DNA of 64,000 nucleotides from Deroplatys truncata (Eukaryota; Arthropoda; Insecta; Mantodea; Mantidae). The translations under genes and the position numbers were made by a program. Below the pieces are notes generated by a model, which had not been told where the DNA came from, searched no databases, and was given only the letters and a program-made list of their open reading frames with translations. Where the stretch lies: positions 60,992,539 through 61,056,538 of the forward strand of contig CM060976.1 in NCBI GenBank assembly GCA_030765065.1. Direction: 5' to 3'. This document shows positions 37,581-49,980 of the stretch, in pieces; the stretch's first letter is position 1; each line of letters begins with the position of its first letter.

Positions 37581-38823
37581 ATGCTCCCATAATGCCTCGG
37601 GTGGGTTGCATGCGATGGGAGTTGTGTAACTTACAGTGAATGTGACCGTGATACTGTATCTTATCCAAACTTCTAATGTAAGAAATTGTTTGGATGTTAT
37701 TTATTCTGCAGCCTGCAGATAGGTACATTCATAACCTTAATTTGTATGCTTTACAAATCCTGTTTAGGCATGCATTTCATTTATGTTTGCTAATTTACTG
37801 TTGTTATTGTGTTACTATCTGATTTCAACTGGTATCAATAATATAATTAAGCTATTTTAAACTTGTGACTGAGTTATCATGTGTAGATTAGCATTTATAG
37901 TGTTCAGTATACAGATAGAAATATGTACACAAGGTTTTAGTTTGGTGAATCAATGTAAAGACCTACCTAAACAGTTTTACACAGAAACACATAGATATGA
38001 TGACATTAGTTATTTACTGTGCTTTTTATTTTGGTTTTCTGTTCTAATATAATTAGTTCAGGTTTTGATAAATCAACTTTCCAGGAGATGGTAATAACCA
38101 CAGTCACAATGATTTACCTTTCAGCACTGAAGAGGTTAGGTTGTTTCACTGCCACACAATTCACAAACACATGTATCATAATTACTTTTCAATATTAACT
38201 TTATGCTATCTATATGCTTTGAACTTTCACTGTTCATATTTTCCATGTTACTACTGAAGATCTATTTAGGGACACTCCTCATTTAATAATCACAATAGAG
38301 ATCATATTGATGCTGTCTAATTGGAATGAAGTTTCCCTTAACTACCTAACCTCAAAGCCACCTGTTGGTGTACTACATCAATTTTTTTTTCTCTCTAAGA
38401 ATTACTGCTTTGAATTACACACTACTCACTACATGTGTATGAAAAAATAAAAAAAAATTCAATGTGCAATAAGTCCCCTAAAAAGTCTTAAATGCTAACT
38501 TAACCCAGGTAGGTACTTAATCAATTCAAATCAACAGAAGGTACCACAAGTTACTGCAGAACCTCTCTCTCACAACAAATATGTAATTAGGTAAACTCAA
38601 AGTATGTGAAAAGTGGTAAAACATACATATTTAGTTGTTAAAGGTAACCCAAAAGACAGGCCAAGCAAAACCAAAACAAAAATAAATACAAGCATTACTT
38701 TGACCCAAACTATGGCAATTCCAGCTTATGCTCAAAAGTGTAGACTAGAACAAGGACATAAAGAAAAAGAAGAATACCTATGATTTTCAATGGCATTTTG
38801 TAAAATGTTTTCTAACCAGGCAT

Positions 38824-38892
38824 GGGAGGGGGAGGAGGGAAGGGAGGGAAAAAGAAAGAGAGAAGGAAGGAAGGAAGGAAGAAAGAAAGAAA
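38824..38892 (+). repeat. Purine tract, GGGA/GGAA/GAAA repeats
   Basis: A nearly pure purine stretch directly visible, with GGAA and GAAA units at its end. Confidence 0.95.
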
Positions 38893-39267
38893 CAGACTAT
38901 GAACCCCTCTGCTGATTCCTCCTGACTGTTTCAAACCCTGAGAAAGAGGGGGATTGCGATTGAAAAATCAGGATGTCTACTGATTTTCAATTAATCTAAT
39001 TAATGACCTTTTCCATAATAATTCATATTTTCATATACTACTTTCATTATTTCAATATTATATTGTTGCACATTGTCAATCACTGATAAACCTAAATCCA
39101 ATACTTTTGGTCTGAGATACCAATCTGTGTGTTATTACACACCCACAATGGCATAGTTTAGGATAAATTATGTGTCTAAAACACTAAAATGGTAATACAG
39201 TGGTGGAATTTAATTTCTCTTAATTCGAATGCTTATAACAGAAAACGCAATAACATGACCATACATT

Positions 39268-40132
39268 CAATTTTTTACTTTATCTACTATGTATAGTAAG
39301 TAGGGGAAGTATTCCATCCAAAAATTCCATACCGAGAATTCATCAGAAATACATGTCGCTAGGCCCTCTGAATCCAAAAAAAGCACTTTTAGAAAAAGAT
39401 CCATGTGTGTGTCTGTGAACAGCTAACTCAAAAATGAAAAGTCAGATAAATACCAAATTTGGTATTTAGGTTCACTATCTTTCAAAGATGCGACACAAAG
39501 ATTTTCAAGAAAATCCATCCACCCCGACTATCCTTTATATGGAACATTTTCGGAAAATTTTGATTTTCTCAAAAATTGCTAACAATTTTGATTAAAATGT
39601 CATATATTTAAGATATTTTCATGACATATAGAATGTATATGTTGAATTTTCTGCGAATGTCCCCAAAAGTCTTCTTCATTCTGAATGGCTCTGGTTAACT
39701 GTAAGAGATAGACAAAATTGTGCTACACAAAAATGGTAGAGCTCATTAAAACACACAATTTATGTCATATACTTTCTTTTTTTTTTGGTGTGTGTGTGTT
39801 GTGTTGTGTGTACCATTTCCGAGATATTCCTTGTTATTTGCTTGAATTTTCCAATACTTATACTTTTTCTCAAATGGGAATTCGTTATTCTTTTTTTTTA
39901 TGTCCTGGACATGTAAAGAGAATGGAATGCTCCACATAGCAACCAGCTCTTAAAAGATTTGACTATTGCTTAAAGCCTACCATATTCCCCTTGTACCTAC
40001 AAGAAAATTAGAAGTAAGATAGTTTCTGCAAATGTTTATCTCGATTAACATGAAGTAGATGGAGAATAAAAATGTAAAAATAGTTTGCACAAGAGTAGAA
40101 AAAGCCATGCAAGTGTAGCTCATCAGATTTTT
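39268..40132 (+). repeat. Repeat family D, copy 2, full length
   Basis: The copy starts near 'tactatgtatagtaagtagg' and ends near 'gtagctcatcagattttt'. It is collinear with 61789-62655 over about 0.85 kb. Shared blocks include 'tttcaagaaaatcc', 'agagatagacaaaatt' and 'aagagaatggaatgc'. No coding frame is conserved. Confidence 0.85.
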
Positions 40133-40174
40133 CTTTACAACCTTTACGGCCATTTTTTTTTGGGGGGGGGTGTT

Positions 40175-40380
40175 TAGCGGCCTTTAACTGGTTAGGTCTT
40201 ATCAGATGATGAATGAAATGGGTAAAATGATCCTGGGGTTCATAGGGTTTAAAGTTACCCATATTCGTCTTTTCAAGATAAGAGAAAACCCCAGAAAAAA
40301 CCAGGTAATTCATCCTAACCAAGATTCGGGACCTCTTGAGTGCGAGGCAGACATGCTACCCCTATACCACAGGCTTTCTT
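40175..40380 (-). repeat. SINE-C copy 1
   Basis: On the minus strand it has a tRNA-like head with 'gtagcatgtctgcctcgcac', then 'ggttaggatgaattacc', 'ggggttttctcttatcttga' and 'aaaggccgctaaacacc'. It is collinear with 52572-52805. Confidence 0.75.
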
Positions 40381-40758
40381 TACTCTTATTTTCGTGACTT
40401 TCATGACCAGTTGACACCCTGGAAGAAAGAAAAGAAAGGAAGAAAAATTAGCAGGGGGGGGGGGGAGAATAAGAAACGTGTACTAAGACAACCATTGACA
40501 CATTTTGAATTCATGTTTCAACATCGGATGTCCTTCAACCTTTTCCTTATCCTGCTGCTGTTTAAACTCTTATATAGTTGGTAGATTACAGCAATCATAA
40601 CTGGTATGCATTTATTTCAGAATAAAGTACCAGTATTATGCAAATGCTTGCAATAGAAGGGAAGATATATCACAGTTTGCTCTACCCACTACCCTCCATC
40701 CTGGCCTGACACACAGCATATTTACATGTGTACTAAGAAATTATTCAGATTCACATAC

Positions 40759-40974
40759 CTGTTGCACTTCTGCAGTTGTGCTCCTGAATAGTTCAATGTA
40801 TCGTGAACCAATTAATTCACGATGTTTGCTCAATGCTTTGCCAGCATCTTCTTCTAGTGCAAAGAGTACAAATGCATCACCTGTAGCTCTCCCATCAGGT
40901 TTTTTTACAAACAATACTCCCTCCTCATTGTCCATTACTTTACATGAGTTTTCCCCTGCTTCGAAGAAGTCCAG
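40759..40974 (-). CDS. ESRP: ESRP exon: remainder of RRM2
   Basis: A 216-nt, 72-codon exon in phase 0 at both ends. The acceptor is TTTGTAG and the donor is CAG/GTATGTG. It continues helix 1 of RRM2 (LDFFEAGE), then shows [20 protein letters not shown] with the RNP1-like core, and [16 protein letters not shown] at the end. The last motif is nearly identical to vertebrate ESRP. The real exon starts 13 codons before the first methionine, because the splice site rather than an ATG sets the boundary. The sequence after the donor (CESE then stop) is intron. Confidence 0.96.
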
Positions 40975-41984
40975 CTACAAAGTAGAAGAAAGAAAAATTT
41001 ATCATTGTTGTAATGGAATTAGGTAACTTGCTAAAATGAAATATGTGAAAGTAATTTTTATTCTGCTCCCTAGTGTTTGTTAGCTTTAATTACCATAGCT
41101 TTTATCTTAAATGTCGCAAATTACAAAATCTTTTGCAATTCAGTTTAATTCTAATTAACATGACAAGGTCCATGATACTGTGTAGTACTTTCCATTGCTT
41201 TGGTTTATTTAGTATTTCTTAGTGGTAGTTCTGAAATCAATTGCACTCCAGCTGCTGAATGTCACAAATATTTTATGCACAGTTTTTTTCTTCCATCCCA
41301 TATTAAGCATTTGTTTTGACAAGTAATTCTGTAATATGATAGTAACCTAGTAAAGAAGTTCAAAATTCATCCCTCACTCAAAAAAAGTGAAATTTCAAGA
41401 CAAAGAATGATGGAAGAATCATACAATGATGGTTTAGAAAGTTTCACCAATGTCAATGATCATGTAACCAAGTTTTCAAAAATAGTTATGGAATGCTTAT
41501 CCTTCCATATGTTTTTGTTTGTTGGTTTGTTTGGCTTGTTTGCAGGTATGACTGATTATGATTGTATTTTATATAGCCATACATAGACTACATGACTATG
41601 TAACTATAAGCACTACAGCATATTATTTATTTGACCTGTGCAAATAATTCACACAACCTTGACATATCTAAATACATTATAAACTGTTTTCACTCATGCT
41701 TAATTGCTGGTCTCGCCTGGCTGATGGTAGTGGAATAACAGTATAATATAATTATATACACGAGTACAGTAGCTTTGTGTTGCTGCAATATGTAGAATTT
41801 TTGGCAAGATAAGGACCATGATGTGTGTGTTGCTTCCTTAGTATAAAATGATTTCAATGGTGTCACCATAATCGTTAGTAAATTATTCTTGTTTTGCAGC
41901 AGATATTTGCAGCCACAAATTTCTAATTAAAATGAATTACATTTAATTGTGAAAAATTTACTTGCTATTATATATTCAAACTGG

Positions 41985-42120
41985 GCATCATTCAGACACC
42001 ACACATCCCTACAAACGTGCTCATGCACACAGCCAAGAAGATAACAGAGTAAGATTTGAATCTGGGACCTCTGCCAGTCCAACTCAAGTAGGGAAGGTCT
42101 CGGTGAACCTATGTACCTAA
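41985..42120 (-). repeat. Possible tRNA-like SINE fragment
   Basis: The minus strand has a weak B-box-like block ('cagattcaaatct') in a stretch richer in G and C than its flanks. It is a single copy and poorly supported. Confidence 0.3.
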
Positions 42121-42439
42121 GTGTATTCTGCATTTTGCAAGCATATCTATCTGTATGAAAGATTTACAGCTATGTTGTGTGATACAATGTTTTTTTCTAA
42201 ATCTATCAGTTTCCAAAATATTTTATTTACTTTTAACAATAGCACTGATTAATTTGAGAAGATATCTTGAATGGTATCTAGACACTCCTTACATACTTGG
42301 GCATATTTCATGGCAATATTTGTAAAATGAAGTTTAATAATTATGACCTTTGATAAAGTTGCAAATGGATGAGATTACAATTAACCATTTAAGATAAAGA
42401 GTAAAAACAGAAGTGTTATTAACAGTGAAGTATTCATCA

Positions 42440-42854
42440 TGATTTAGATTGAGTCACACTTTTTTTTACACTTACCTTCACTAATTAAAGTTACATAAAA
42501 CAGAAACGTTTTCAAGGGCATTCGTCCTCATCGTCAGCGACTGGGTGACTAAGGGTCTCTTTCTCCCATGTCCTCTTCTTCCTCATCCTGCGAATTCTGA
42601 CCCTGTTGCCATCTGGTGTTGGGGGCACAAAGTTTTAACACATTGCTTACAGGCGGGATTTCAAAATTAATGACGTTGCTGTTTTTGACAATGTGTATTT
42701 TTTCCCAGATGTTCACTTCTATTGGTGTGGTGAGGGGTTTTAACAACTTTATACTTTGGCCAATGTTGTGGTTTTCAGTCCAAAAATGGTGTGATACAGC
42801 GGATTTCTCTATTTGTTTTAGTTTTATGTTTCTTTGGTGTTCCTTAAGTCTGGT
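42440..42854 (-). pseudogene. Penelope-like element 3' end, minus-strand copy
   Basis: The minus-strand frame reads RLKEHQRNIKLKQ then SAVSHHFWTENH, then NIWEKIHIVK and NVINFEIPPVSNVLKL. The KEH...SAVxxH...H order, followed by a helix ending in E.I, an IN motif and a hydrophobic end, is the tail of the GIY-YIG endonuclease domain of Penelope-like elements. An acidic end (DEEEEDMGE) and a stop follow. The reverse transcriptase and the catalytic GIY-YIG part are absent, so it is 5'-truncated. It lies head-to-head with the copy at 42855-43204. Confidence 0.75.
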
Positions 42855-43204
42855 ACACCATTTTTGGACTGAAAATCACAACATTGGGCAAAGTATAAAG
42901 TTGTTAAAACCCCTCACCACACCAATAGAATTGAACATTTGGGAAAAAATACACATCGTCAAAAACGGCAACGTCATTAATTTTGAAATCCCACCTGTAA
43001 GCAATGTGTTAAAACTTTGTGCCCCCAACACCAGATGGCAACAGGGTCAGAATTCGCAGGATGAGGAAGAAGAGGACATGGGAGAAAGCGACCCTTAGTC
43101 ACCCAGTCGGTGACAATGAGGACGAATGCCCTCGAAAACGTTTCTGTTTTATGTAACTTTAATTAGTGAAGGTGAGTGTAAAAAGTGTGACTCAATCTAA
43201 ATCA
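42855..43204 (+). pseudogene. Penelope-like element 3' end, plus-strand copy
   Basis: It is the near-identical inverse of 42440-42793. The plus strand reads HHFWTENHNIGQSIKLLKPL, NIWEKIHIVKNGNVINFE and DEEEEDMGESDP then stop. The non-coding 3' end shares 'tttctgttttatgtaacttt' and 'aattagtgaaggt' with the other arm. It is more truncated than its partner, beginning at 'caccatttttgg'. The arms are about 350 bp each and end near 'gtgtgactcaatctaaatca'. Confidence 0.75.
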
Positions 43205-44027
43205 CAACCATTTAAGAATTAAAAAGGAAGCAAAAAGCAAATCACTATCTGCGCACTTCATGCAACAGACCCAAGCATACCATTATGCTACCAAAACAGT
43301 ATGCAAATTAGTATGCTATAAATAATAAACTTTATGACATATAGCTTAGTGGTTACCCTGCGAATAAAAGTTTGGACATTTATTTTAATTCAGTTTTATT
43401 AACATATGGAGTCATAATATGTTGAATTGATAAGCTTTTCTCTGTATCCTAATTCTTCTATAAATGATCATTTACGTCGTTCCATTATGTACCTTCCTTA
43501 ATATTTGTTTCAAACGATCTACAATCCTAAATCACATAATATATAGGAGATTATCTAATTTCATTAGTGTAAATATAAGCATTTCTTTTGAGCACCCAAA
43601 AAGCCCTTAAAATGCATACTATTTACTATGTATCAATATAACAATTTTTCCCTGGCATTGATTCTTTTAAATACCTATTTTTACTGGCTCTAATACAAGC
43701 CCTGCAGCTCTTTGGGACCTTGGGTTGAATATACATATATAGAAATTTGTATGTAAATAAATAAATTTAAGAAATCCAACAGTTTGGCCTCTAATAATTA
43801 GTTAAACAATATGTTTATGCATATGAACAAACAGAACATTGACAGTCATATCATTTGAAGGATTCAATTAACAATTCAAAAGGATTACTGTAATTTGAAT
43901 AATGAAAAGCACAAACCTAGAGAAGTAGTTGGATCACCTTCAAGATAAAATAAATATGCTTGTACATTAATATGCACCAACTATGCATACACTGCAAACA
44001 CAATGATGCTGTGGACCATATACTCAC

Positions 44028-44122
44028 CACTTGCTTAGCCGTGCAGTCATAAGGAAGGCCTCGCATTCTTACTATCACTTGTCCTCCTCTTGACAAAAAT
44101 GCCTGAGCCTCATTGTTATTCC
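44028..44122 (-). CDS. ESRP: ESRP exon: start of RRM2
   Basis: This is a 95-nt exon. It begins after a TTTCAG acceptor, and its first two bases complete the Gly codon begun in the exon at 48373. It encodes a short linker, then the first strand and helix of RRM2: [20 protein letters not shown], with RNP2-like VIVRMRGLP. It ends in phase 0 at a strong GTGAGT donor. ESRP proteins have the same linker-plus-RNP2 arrangement here, with VRMRGLP conserved. The longer open frame running on to 43917 is intron read-through, since ESRP homology stops exactly at the donor. Confidence 0.94.
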
Positions 44123-47100
44123 CTGAAACAGAAAAATATGATTTAAATGACAAGCACCATTATTCAGGGGGAAAAAACAGTATATTTGAGAAGAGAACAA
44201 CAGTTTAAATTTGTCATCTGAAAATTAAGAAGTCCTAGGTTTATACTTTATTTATATATTTATTAAGGTACAAAATCTAAAACATTTAAATTACATTAAA
44301 CTAATTTCAAATTTATTTTATATTTCTTTCACTTACCCATCTCCACTTCACCCTTACCTTCCACAAAAACCAACTAATTTAGATAACTGTTTATGATCTT
44401 AAAAAATCTTTCTTAATATATTGGAATCTTATTTATTTAAATACCCTACTTCTACCTCAGAAATCCAATTTAAACCCCTGTACAGCTGCGCGAGTGCATT
44501 GCAAAGTTTAAAAATTAAAAAATTCACCAATATAATTTCTGCATTTTTTCTGCAATGCTTGCCTAATATGATTATTGCGTGTGGTTGATCTCAAAATGGT
44601 TCTCCAAATGGAGGACAACATAACACGTTTTGCATTGCTATTTTCTCTTTCTACAACACATCTTTTATTTTTAGTTTTCCTTTTTCTTTTTTCTTTCTTG
44701 TCTGTGGGTGGAACATGCATTGCAAAAAAGGGGTGCATTTTTTAGCTTGCAGTGAGTGAGGGTGCACCTCTAAAACTGAACTCTGGTAGTATTACACTTT
44801 AAAGCAGCTGATGAGTGACACTGGTTCTAAAGTGTAGTTTCAGCAGTTATCTAATGAAACAATTGAATACACACGTGTCTAGCAGACAAAAAAAACATTT
44901 TCTTGTAACCTTTAGCTGTGCGTCCCATTATAGGAAACAAACTTGATCTTATAAATTGACACCTCCCATTTGGTTCTGGTACTTCTCTATGGGTGTCTGA
45001 CCTTTCCTTCTTCTCAGCTTGCCTGTAACTGTAATGTGCAGCTTTGTGTTCTATTGACTGAACATATTGAACTTCTTTGTTATCCTATCATATGCAGATA
45101 AAGCACATTCATTGCAGACCATGATTCATACTTGCCACATTTCATTTTATTATGAGATATATCAGATGACATATCCTTCTTATTTGTTCTCATGGTAACA
45201 ACTGCATTAGTTTTTCTGTTTACTATTCTCCAAAAGGATATGGTGATCCTTTGAATGTCACTTGATAATTAAAAATCCAAATATGTAATTTTATTGGTCA
45301 GTGCACACTTGTGGGCTGTGCTCAGTCGTACGATCTAAACACCATTACTAAGCTATGTGAGTACAGCTTGCCATATGATGCAAATGGGCTAATACAATTT
45401 CTTCATTCAGTAATCTTTCCTATCTTATTAAGCTTTACCTCCAATCATTTGTTTCTTTGCACTGGAAAATTATATCACTTTCATCTTCCTTCTCCCCACA
45501 GATAGGATACATCTCCATGATAACACCCTCCCCTGATTCCCCTCCATTTCCAAACACCTAATCGAAACCAGGTTATCCTTTCTCTTTTATTTTTTTCTAC
45601 AAATTAAAATGTACTCATCCTTGTCTGGACCATCTTAACTCCTTGTAATACTTCAATGAACTTTTCTCCCTAATCTGGGGAAATAACATTTATCTAGCCA
45701 TATCTTCCATTTTTTATCTCACTTCCCTCCAAAACCCTTCTCTAAAATAGCCATTTTAACCCCAAAATCTCCTACCCCATTTTTAAGCAACCTCTTTAAT
45801 TTTCTTTAACCAGTGTTGGTCATAAAACCCAAATTTTAATTTTAATATGTCAGGCATATTTTCATAATATCAGTATTAGGTAGCTCTTGAACGCAAAATA
45901 AAAATGTCAGTATCCTCTACATCATTAACCCTCTCACACTTACCATTCCTAGCTCTTGCCCAAACATGTTTGATATCTTAAAATCACAAACACTATGTAA
46001 ATATCAGTAGTACACAATGTACAGTCTATAACATTCTGTCCACAAACACTAGTAAAAGTAAGTTTGCCAGTTTCATCTTTGCAACTAAGTCACATAAGTG
46101 AAGTGACAATATGAAGTTGTTCATTTATTGCATTATTGAGGTGAATCAATATGCACAGTTTTAACTCAAATTATTCTGGTCATTTTAGTGTCTTAGATCA
46201 GAGATGTCTTATTAAAATTGAAACTTTACATGAACAGTAATCTATAAACTGCTTCAAGAAGTGTGTTGTGACTTTAAAGTATACTTTAGCATCATTACTT
46301 AACAGTCTGTAGCTTCCGTGAAGATTGTATTACCACAGAAGACAAATTCGTAGGAGAAAATCTAGAGACTTCACTGCAAAGATCATTGTAAATAACTCTA
46401 GGCATGCTGATCTGTAGAAAGCTACAAATGCTGTTGGTTGTCAATGTTTTGCTCGAACCATTGTGAATCAAATGTTGTCAACCAGCAATATCATGACCTT
46501 GGAAGCTCAGCACACGTTGACAATATTGGTAACTACATATTGCCAAAGTTTTGGAAGATGACAAAAGGATGATTTAAGAAGAGATAAATACCCTTGTGGT
46601 ATATCTAAATAATATTTTTATAACAGAAATGTTTCTGTTTCTCCTCAACATGCAAGACTGAATATTGACAAGCTGTGGGGGGGGGGTGTTATATTGACTA
46701 ATTACAATTATGACACAATTCACCTGGCCAGCCTATACATGAATCCATATTATGACCATTTCATTAAATTGAAAAAAGCAGTTTCAAGGTCACATACATA
46801 GTTTTAGATTAAATGACCTGAATATACCTTGATTCACCCTGAAGGCCCTTGATAGCCACTTGGTTAACTTCAACTTGGTTTTAGAATGCTGCAAGTCCCT
46901 CACGGCACTGGCTATCCACTATTCTGTTCCGCTGATATGGGTGCTGGGGCTTATGGCTAATCCGGGCATTGAAAGAGCAGATAAATCTGCTAAGAAAACT
47001 TTTATTGGACTTGAATCAGCACTGGAGCTGTCATCAGGACCAGTTAAGTAGCTATCAGGGAGTGATGGCTCAGGAACTCATCTGTAGGTTTCAGGCACTC

Positions 47101-48372
47101 CAAAGCTCTCGTACAGATACTGTACAGAAGCAGCTCATAAGAACTGCTGAAATTAAGCAGGGAAAGGTCTCATGGGCTACAGGTTTCTTTACAGGTCATC
47201 TGCACGGAATGAGACAACAAGTAAATCCTACTGTAGGCAGGATCAACAGGCAGATGAGACAATTACTCATCTATTGTACAAGTGTCTTGCACTTGCTCAC
47301 CGAAGAGCCCTCAATTTTGGGAGTCAATTTCCAAAACTGAAGGAGCTTTTAACCATCACAGTCCAGAGCCTGATTCAGTTCATTATAAATGTCAGACTAG
47401 GATATTATATGCATTGGATTGCCCATTGAAATTGGCCCTGGCCATTCTTTAATTGGGCAACTCATTATCTACATTATATACATTATGTCATACATTTTTT
47501 ATTATTTATCCATTTCTATTTTAACAGTCCATTTCCAATTTTTCCCTTTTCTAAACACTGCCCTATTTTCTTACAGTTTTTATCTAAAATGTTATTTATG
47601 TAAATTTTCTTTTCCATTCTTAACCATAGTCTTTCATTTCTCCAAACCTCAGTTTCCCTGCATTCAAATAGTATGTTGTACATCATCTTTTCTACCACAT
47701 AATGGGCATTCACCTTGTTGACTTTTAACCTCTACGCTATATCTCTTAGCCATGCTATCCACTCCTCTTCTTTATTGGTGTTGTCCATATACCTCTCTCT
47801 TTCCCCAACTGTTTTTCATTGAAACATAGAATACTAGCGACCTCTTCTCTGTTAGTTAACTGAACAATTTTTGTATCTCAATATCTTCACACCTTCTTCT
47901 TACGACTTTCCAAAAATCTTTATTATTTGTTTATTTTTTCCCCAATTATTATTATTGTTGTTGATAGACTTCTGGATTTGACAAGACTGGAGATTTCCAA
48001 AAGATCTGCAAAGGTCGCAGTGCAGGGCAGTGTTGTTGTCCCCCACCCCATCATACTAAACTAAACTAAACCATGGCCTATGATTTGATTCATTCAGAGT
48101 TCAATTCAAAGGCAAATTAAATACCATCATACATTTACCATCAGGCTATTAGGAAGTGGTCCTTAAACTCTAAGAGGATTATTTGGAACACTGTGAATGT
48201 AAGTAGATTTGAAACAATAAAATGTGTGGCAATCAAACTACTCTGCAGTATTTTGAACCCTACTATATAACTTCCAGAAAGCAAATGTTGTAGTTTGGTA
48301 TCCCTAAGATAAAAGAATTACTAAATTTTTAAAACATGGGTTTAATCAATAGTAAAAGAGTATTTCACTAAC
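44123..48372 (-). other. ESRP intron between the RRM1 and RRM2 exons
   Basis: A 4.25-kb intron. It contains a plus-strand LINE remnant (46840-48070). The remainder, including 44123-46839, is AT-rich, with pyrimidine-rich stretches around 45480-45840. No other gene or repeat was recognised in it. Confidence 0.85.
46840..48070 (+). pseudogene. LINE (Jockey/I-like) C-terminal remnant with 3' end
   Basis: The plus strand shows decayed RNase-H-like text (VPLIWVLGLMANPGIERADK, compare WVPGHxGIxGNExAD). A frame shift later it reads DETITHLLYKCLALAHRR, the ETxxHLLxxCPALxxxR motif near the C-terminus of Jockey-group ORF2. Frameshifts and stops are frequent. Downstream, T-rich sequence leads to 'gtcgcagtgcagggcagtg', a C-rich stretch and an ACTAA-type tail at 48056-48070, which I take as the 3' end. 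The hydrophobic open frame at 47419-47721 is not part of a recognisable protein. Confidence 0.6.
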
Positions 48373-48548
48373 CTCCAGCAACATTGATGAAGTCTTCTCC
48401 AGAGGCCTTGTATACCTCTATATATCTGTTACCAATGTGGTGCTTATGCCTTTTCAAAGCCATGTCGCGATGCTCCTGGTTTACAAATCTGACAAGAGCC
48501 TCTCCGTTCCTGCGACCTTGAGGACTTAAACACAGTGCCACTCCACCC
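48373..48548 (-). CDS. ESRP: ESRP (fusilli) exon: C-terminal part of RRM1
   Basis: This exon encodes the second half of the first quasi-RRM of an epithelial splicing regulatory protein, a nuclear RNA-binding protein that controls alternative splicing through GU-rich sites. Visible motifs are [11 protein letters not shown] (RNP1-like) and [20 protein letters not shown], which match the ESRP family nearly residue for residue. The acceptor is a pyrimidine tract ending CATAG before 48548. The donor is GTTAGT after 48373. The exon enters with one base completing an Arg codon and leaves after one base of a Gly codon. That Gly codon is completed by the exon at 44122. The preceding exon, which should carry the RRM1 start, was not found in the window. 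Identity is certain; the exact acceptor is very likely. Confidence 0.95.
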
Positions 48549-49867
48549 CTATGGAAAAAAAAGAAATACATTAGAATTACAGCTTGCACCATTTTAAGAT
48601 AAATTTGTCTCTCCCTTATACCTAATCAGCAAAAAATATACTTTAAAGTTCTCATTTTTCCTACTTGAAAATCATCTTTCAAGAAATGAGATTACCAAAC
48701 CAATAATCTCATCAGCATACACTACATTTAAAAATATATTTATCCCAAGATAATACCATAGTAAAATCAGAATAACAACAAAAGCAGTACAACATACCAA
48801 ATCTACATAAGATGTTTTAAAACTTAGTAATTCTCCCCATTTAGGTATTATGCAAGGGGAGCAAAAAGTGTATTTATTGATTTTGTTTGAATAATTATGC
48901 TCAATTTATTGCAGGCATTTAGTATTTACTTTTGTCAAGGACCTATAACATTGATTCACACCTTGCTAGATTAAAAACTCTAAGCATGCCAAAGTGGTGA
49001 TGTCATCAACAATGCTTATATTTTGCAACTGTATCTGGAACAAGAGTTTCAGACTTTAACTTGGAGAGCTGTCGCAGACATGGTGTCCCATTCAAGGCCG
49101 CCCACATATGTTCTAGACCCCCTCCCATCACCAGGTCCTACAGCATTTGTAAAATAATGGGAAGGTAGTGGGATGCTCTCTACATACCCTCCGACTATTT
49201 TGGCACTGCACCAGGAACAAAGACAATTACTCTTTTTACTCTGCCGAAACACTGATATTGTCAACATAAAAAGATACTGTACTCATTTACTGGAAACAAG
49301 TACAACACTTTAAATCTTAAGTACAAGACTGCACTAATGTAGGGTTCTCAGTTACTGGAGCTATTATTGACTTTGTAAGTGCAGAGGAAATCTAATTGAA
49401 TTTGCTCTGAACCGCTTCCTTGATGGTCAAGGAATTTTTAAATGCTTGTTGACAGCAAGTCTTAAGAAGTGATGATAGGACTTTTATGATTTTTGAGCAA
49501 TTTTCTGCTTTAAACCTTTTTCCCCATTCATCATTCCTTCTAGAGATCTCTTAGTAAGTAGTTTCTCTCATCCAATGTCCTAGACAATTTTATTTCTCCT
49601 TCCTAATAAGCTTCATTACTGCATTTATTCTGCCTGCTCTTTCTAAAACAATTTTATTGCTTATGCTTGATTAACAGTTCTATTGCTAGATATTTGCTGG
49701 ATAAAAAACTGTTAAATTTATTTCTATTCAATGAATTGTTCTGTGAAATGCCTTAAAAATTAATTTTGTTAAGGTTAAAACATAGTGGTTGGGGTGTGTT
49801 ACTCAAAATGAATTTGAGTATGCCTTGTGTTTACTGGGAAAATGTTAGTCACTTGGGAAATTGAGTG

Positions 49868-49980
49868 TCATACCAGCATGTTGCCATTGTAGTTCACTTG
49901 ATTAGAGCATTGGTATGGAAAGTCGAAGATCAGTGGTTATAGCATTGAAATTTTCAGTCTGATTCTAGCTCTCCAACAAT
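49868..49980 (+). repeat. SINE-B copy 3
   Basis: It shares 'ttgccattgtagttca', 'gcattgaaattttcagtctg' and 'attctagctctcc' with 59255-59365. The tRNA-like B box is decayed here. Confidence 0.6.

Larger units (their letters stand above)
31482..40758 (-). other. ESRP intron before the RRM3 exons
   Basis: A 9.3-kb intron. It holds a SINE-A copy (32339-32601), a LINE fragment with its microsatellite tail (32822-33500), a 36-bp tandem repeat (37509-37580), a purine-rich tract (38824-38892), a repeat D copy (39268-40132) and a SINE-C copy (40175-40380). Nothing was recognised in 33500-36080, 36190-37500 or 37600-38820 beyond short simple repeats. Confidence 0.85.
40975..44027 (-). other. ESRP intron inside RRM2
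   Basis: A 3.05-kb intron carrying the Penelope-like foldback (42440-43204) and a weak tRNA-like fragment near 41985-42120. The parts 40975-41984 and 43205-44027 show only AT-rich sequence with nothing recognisable. Confidence 0.85.
16842..48548 (-). other. ESRP: ESRP gene, 3' part (six exons, two endings)
   Basis: All the exons chain in phase: 48373-48548, 44028-44122, 40759-40974, 31248-31481, then either 28567-29727 or 29511-29727 joined to 16869-17230. All introns are GT-AG. The visible protein is about 626 residues with the long ending, or about 433 with the other, plus a missing N-terminal part. ESRP proteins have an exonuclease-like fold and the RRM1 start upstream; neither is seen here. 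The family regulates epithelial-type alternative splicing. Its Drosophila member is fusilli. Confidence 0.93.

Noticed and set aside
47419..47721. Hydrophobic 100-residue frame resembling a membrane protein
   Set aside because: T-rich sequence in the 3' part of a decayed LINE; no conserved pattern and no start context.
49049..49267. 72-codon minus-strand frame in a moderately G+C-rich stretch
   Set aside because: No motif recognised on either strand; insufficient to call a gene or element.
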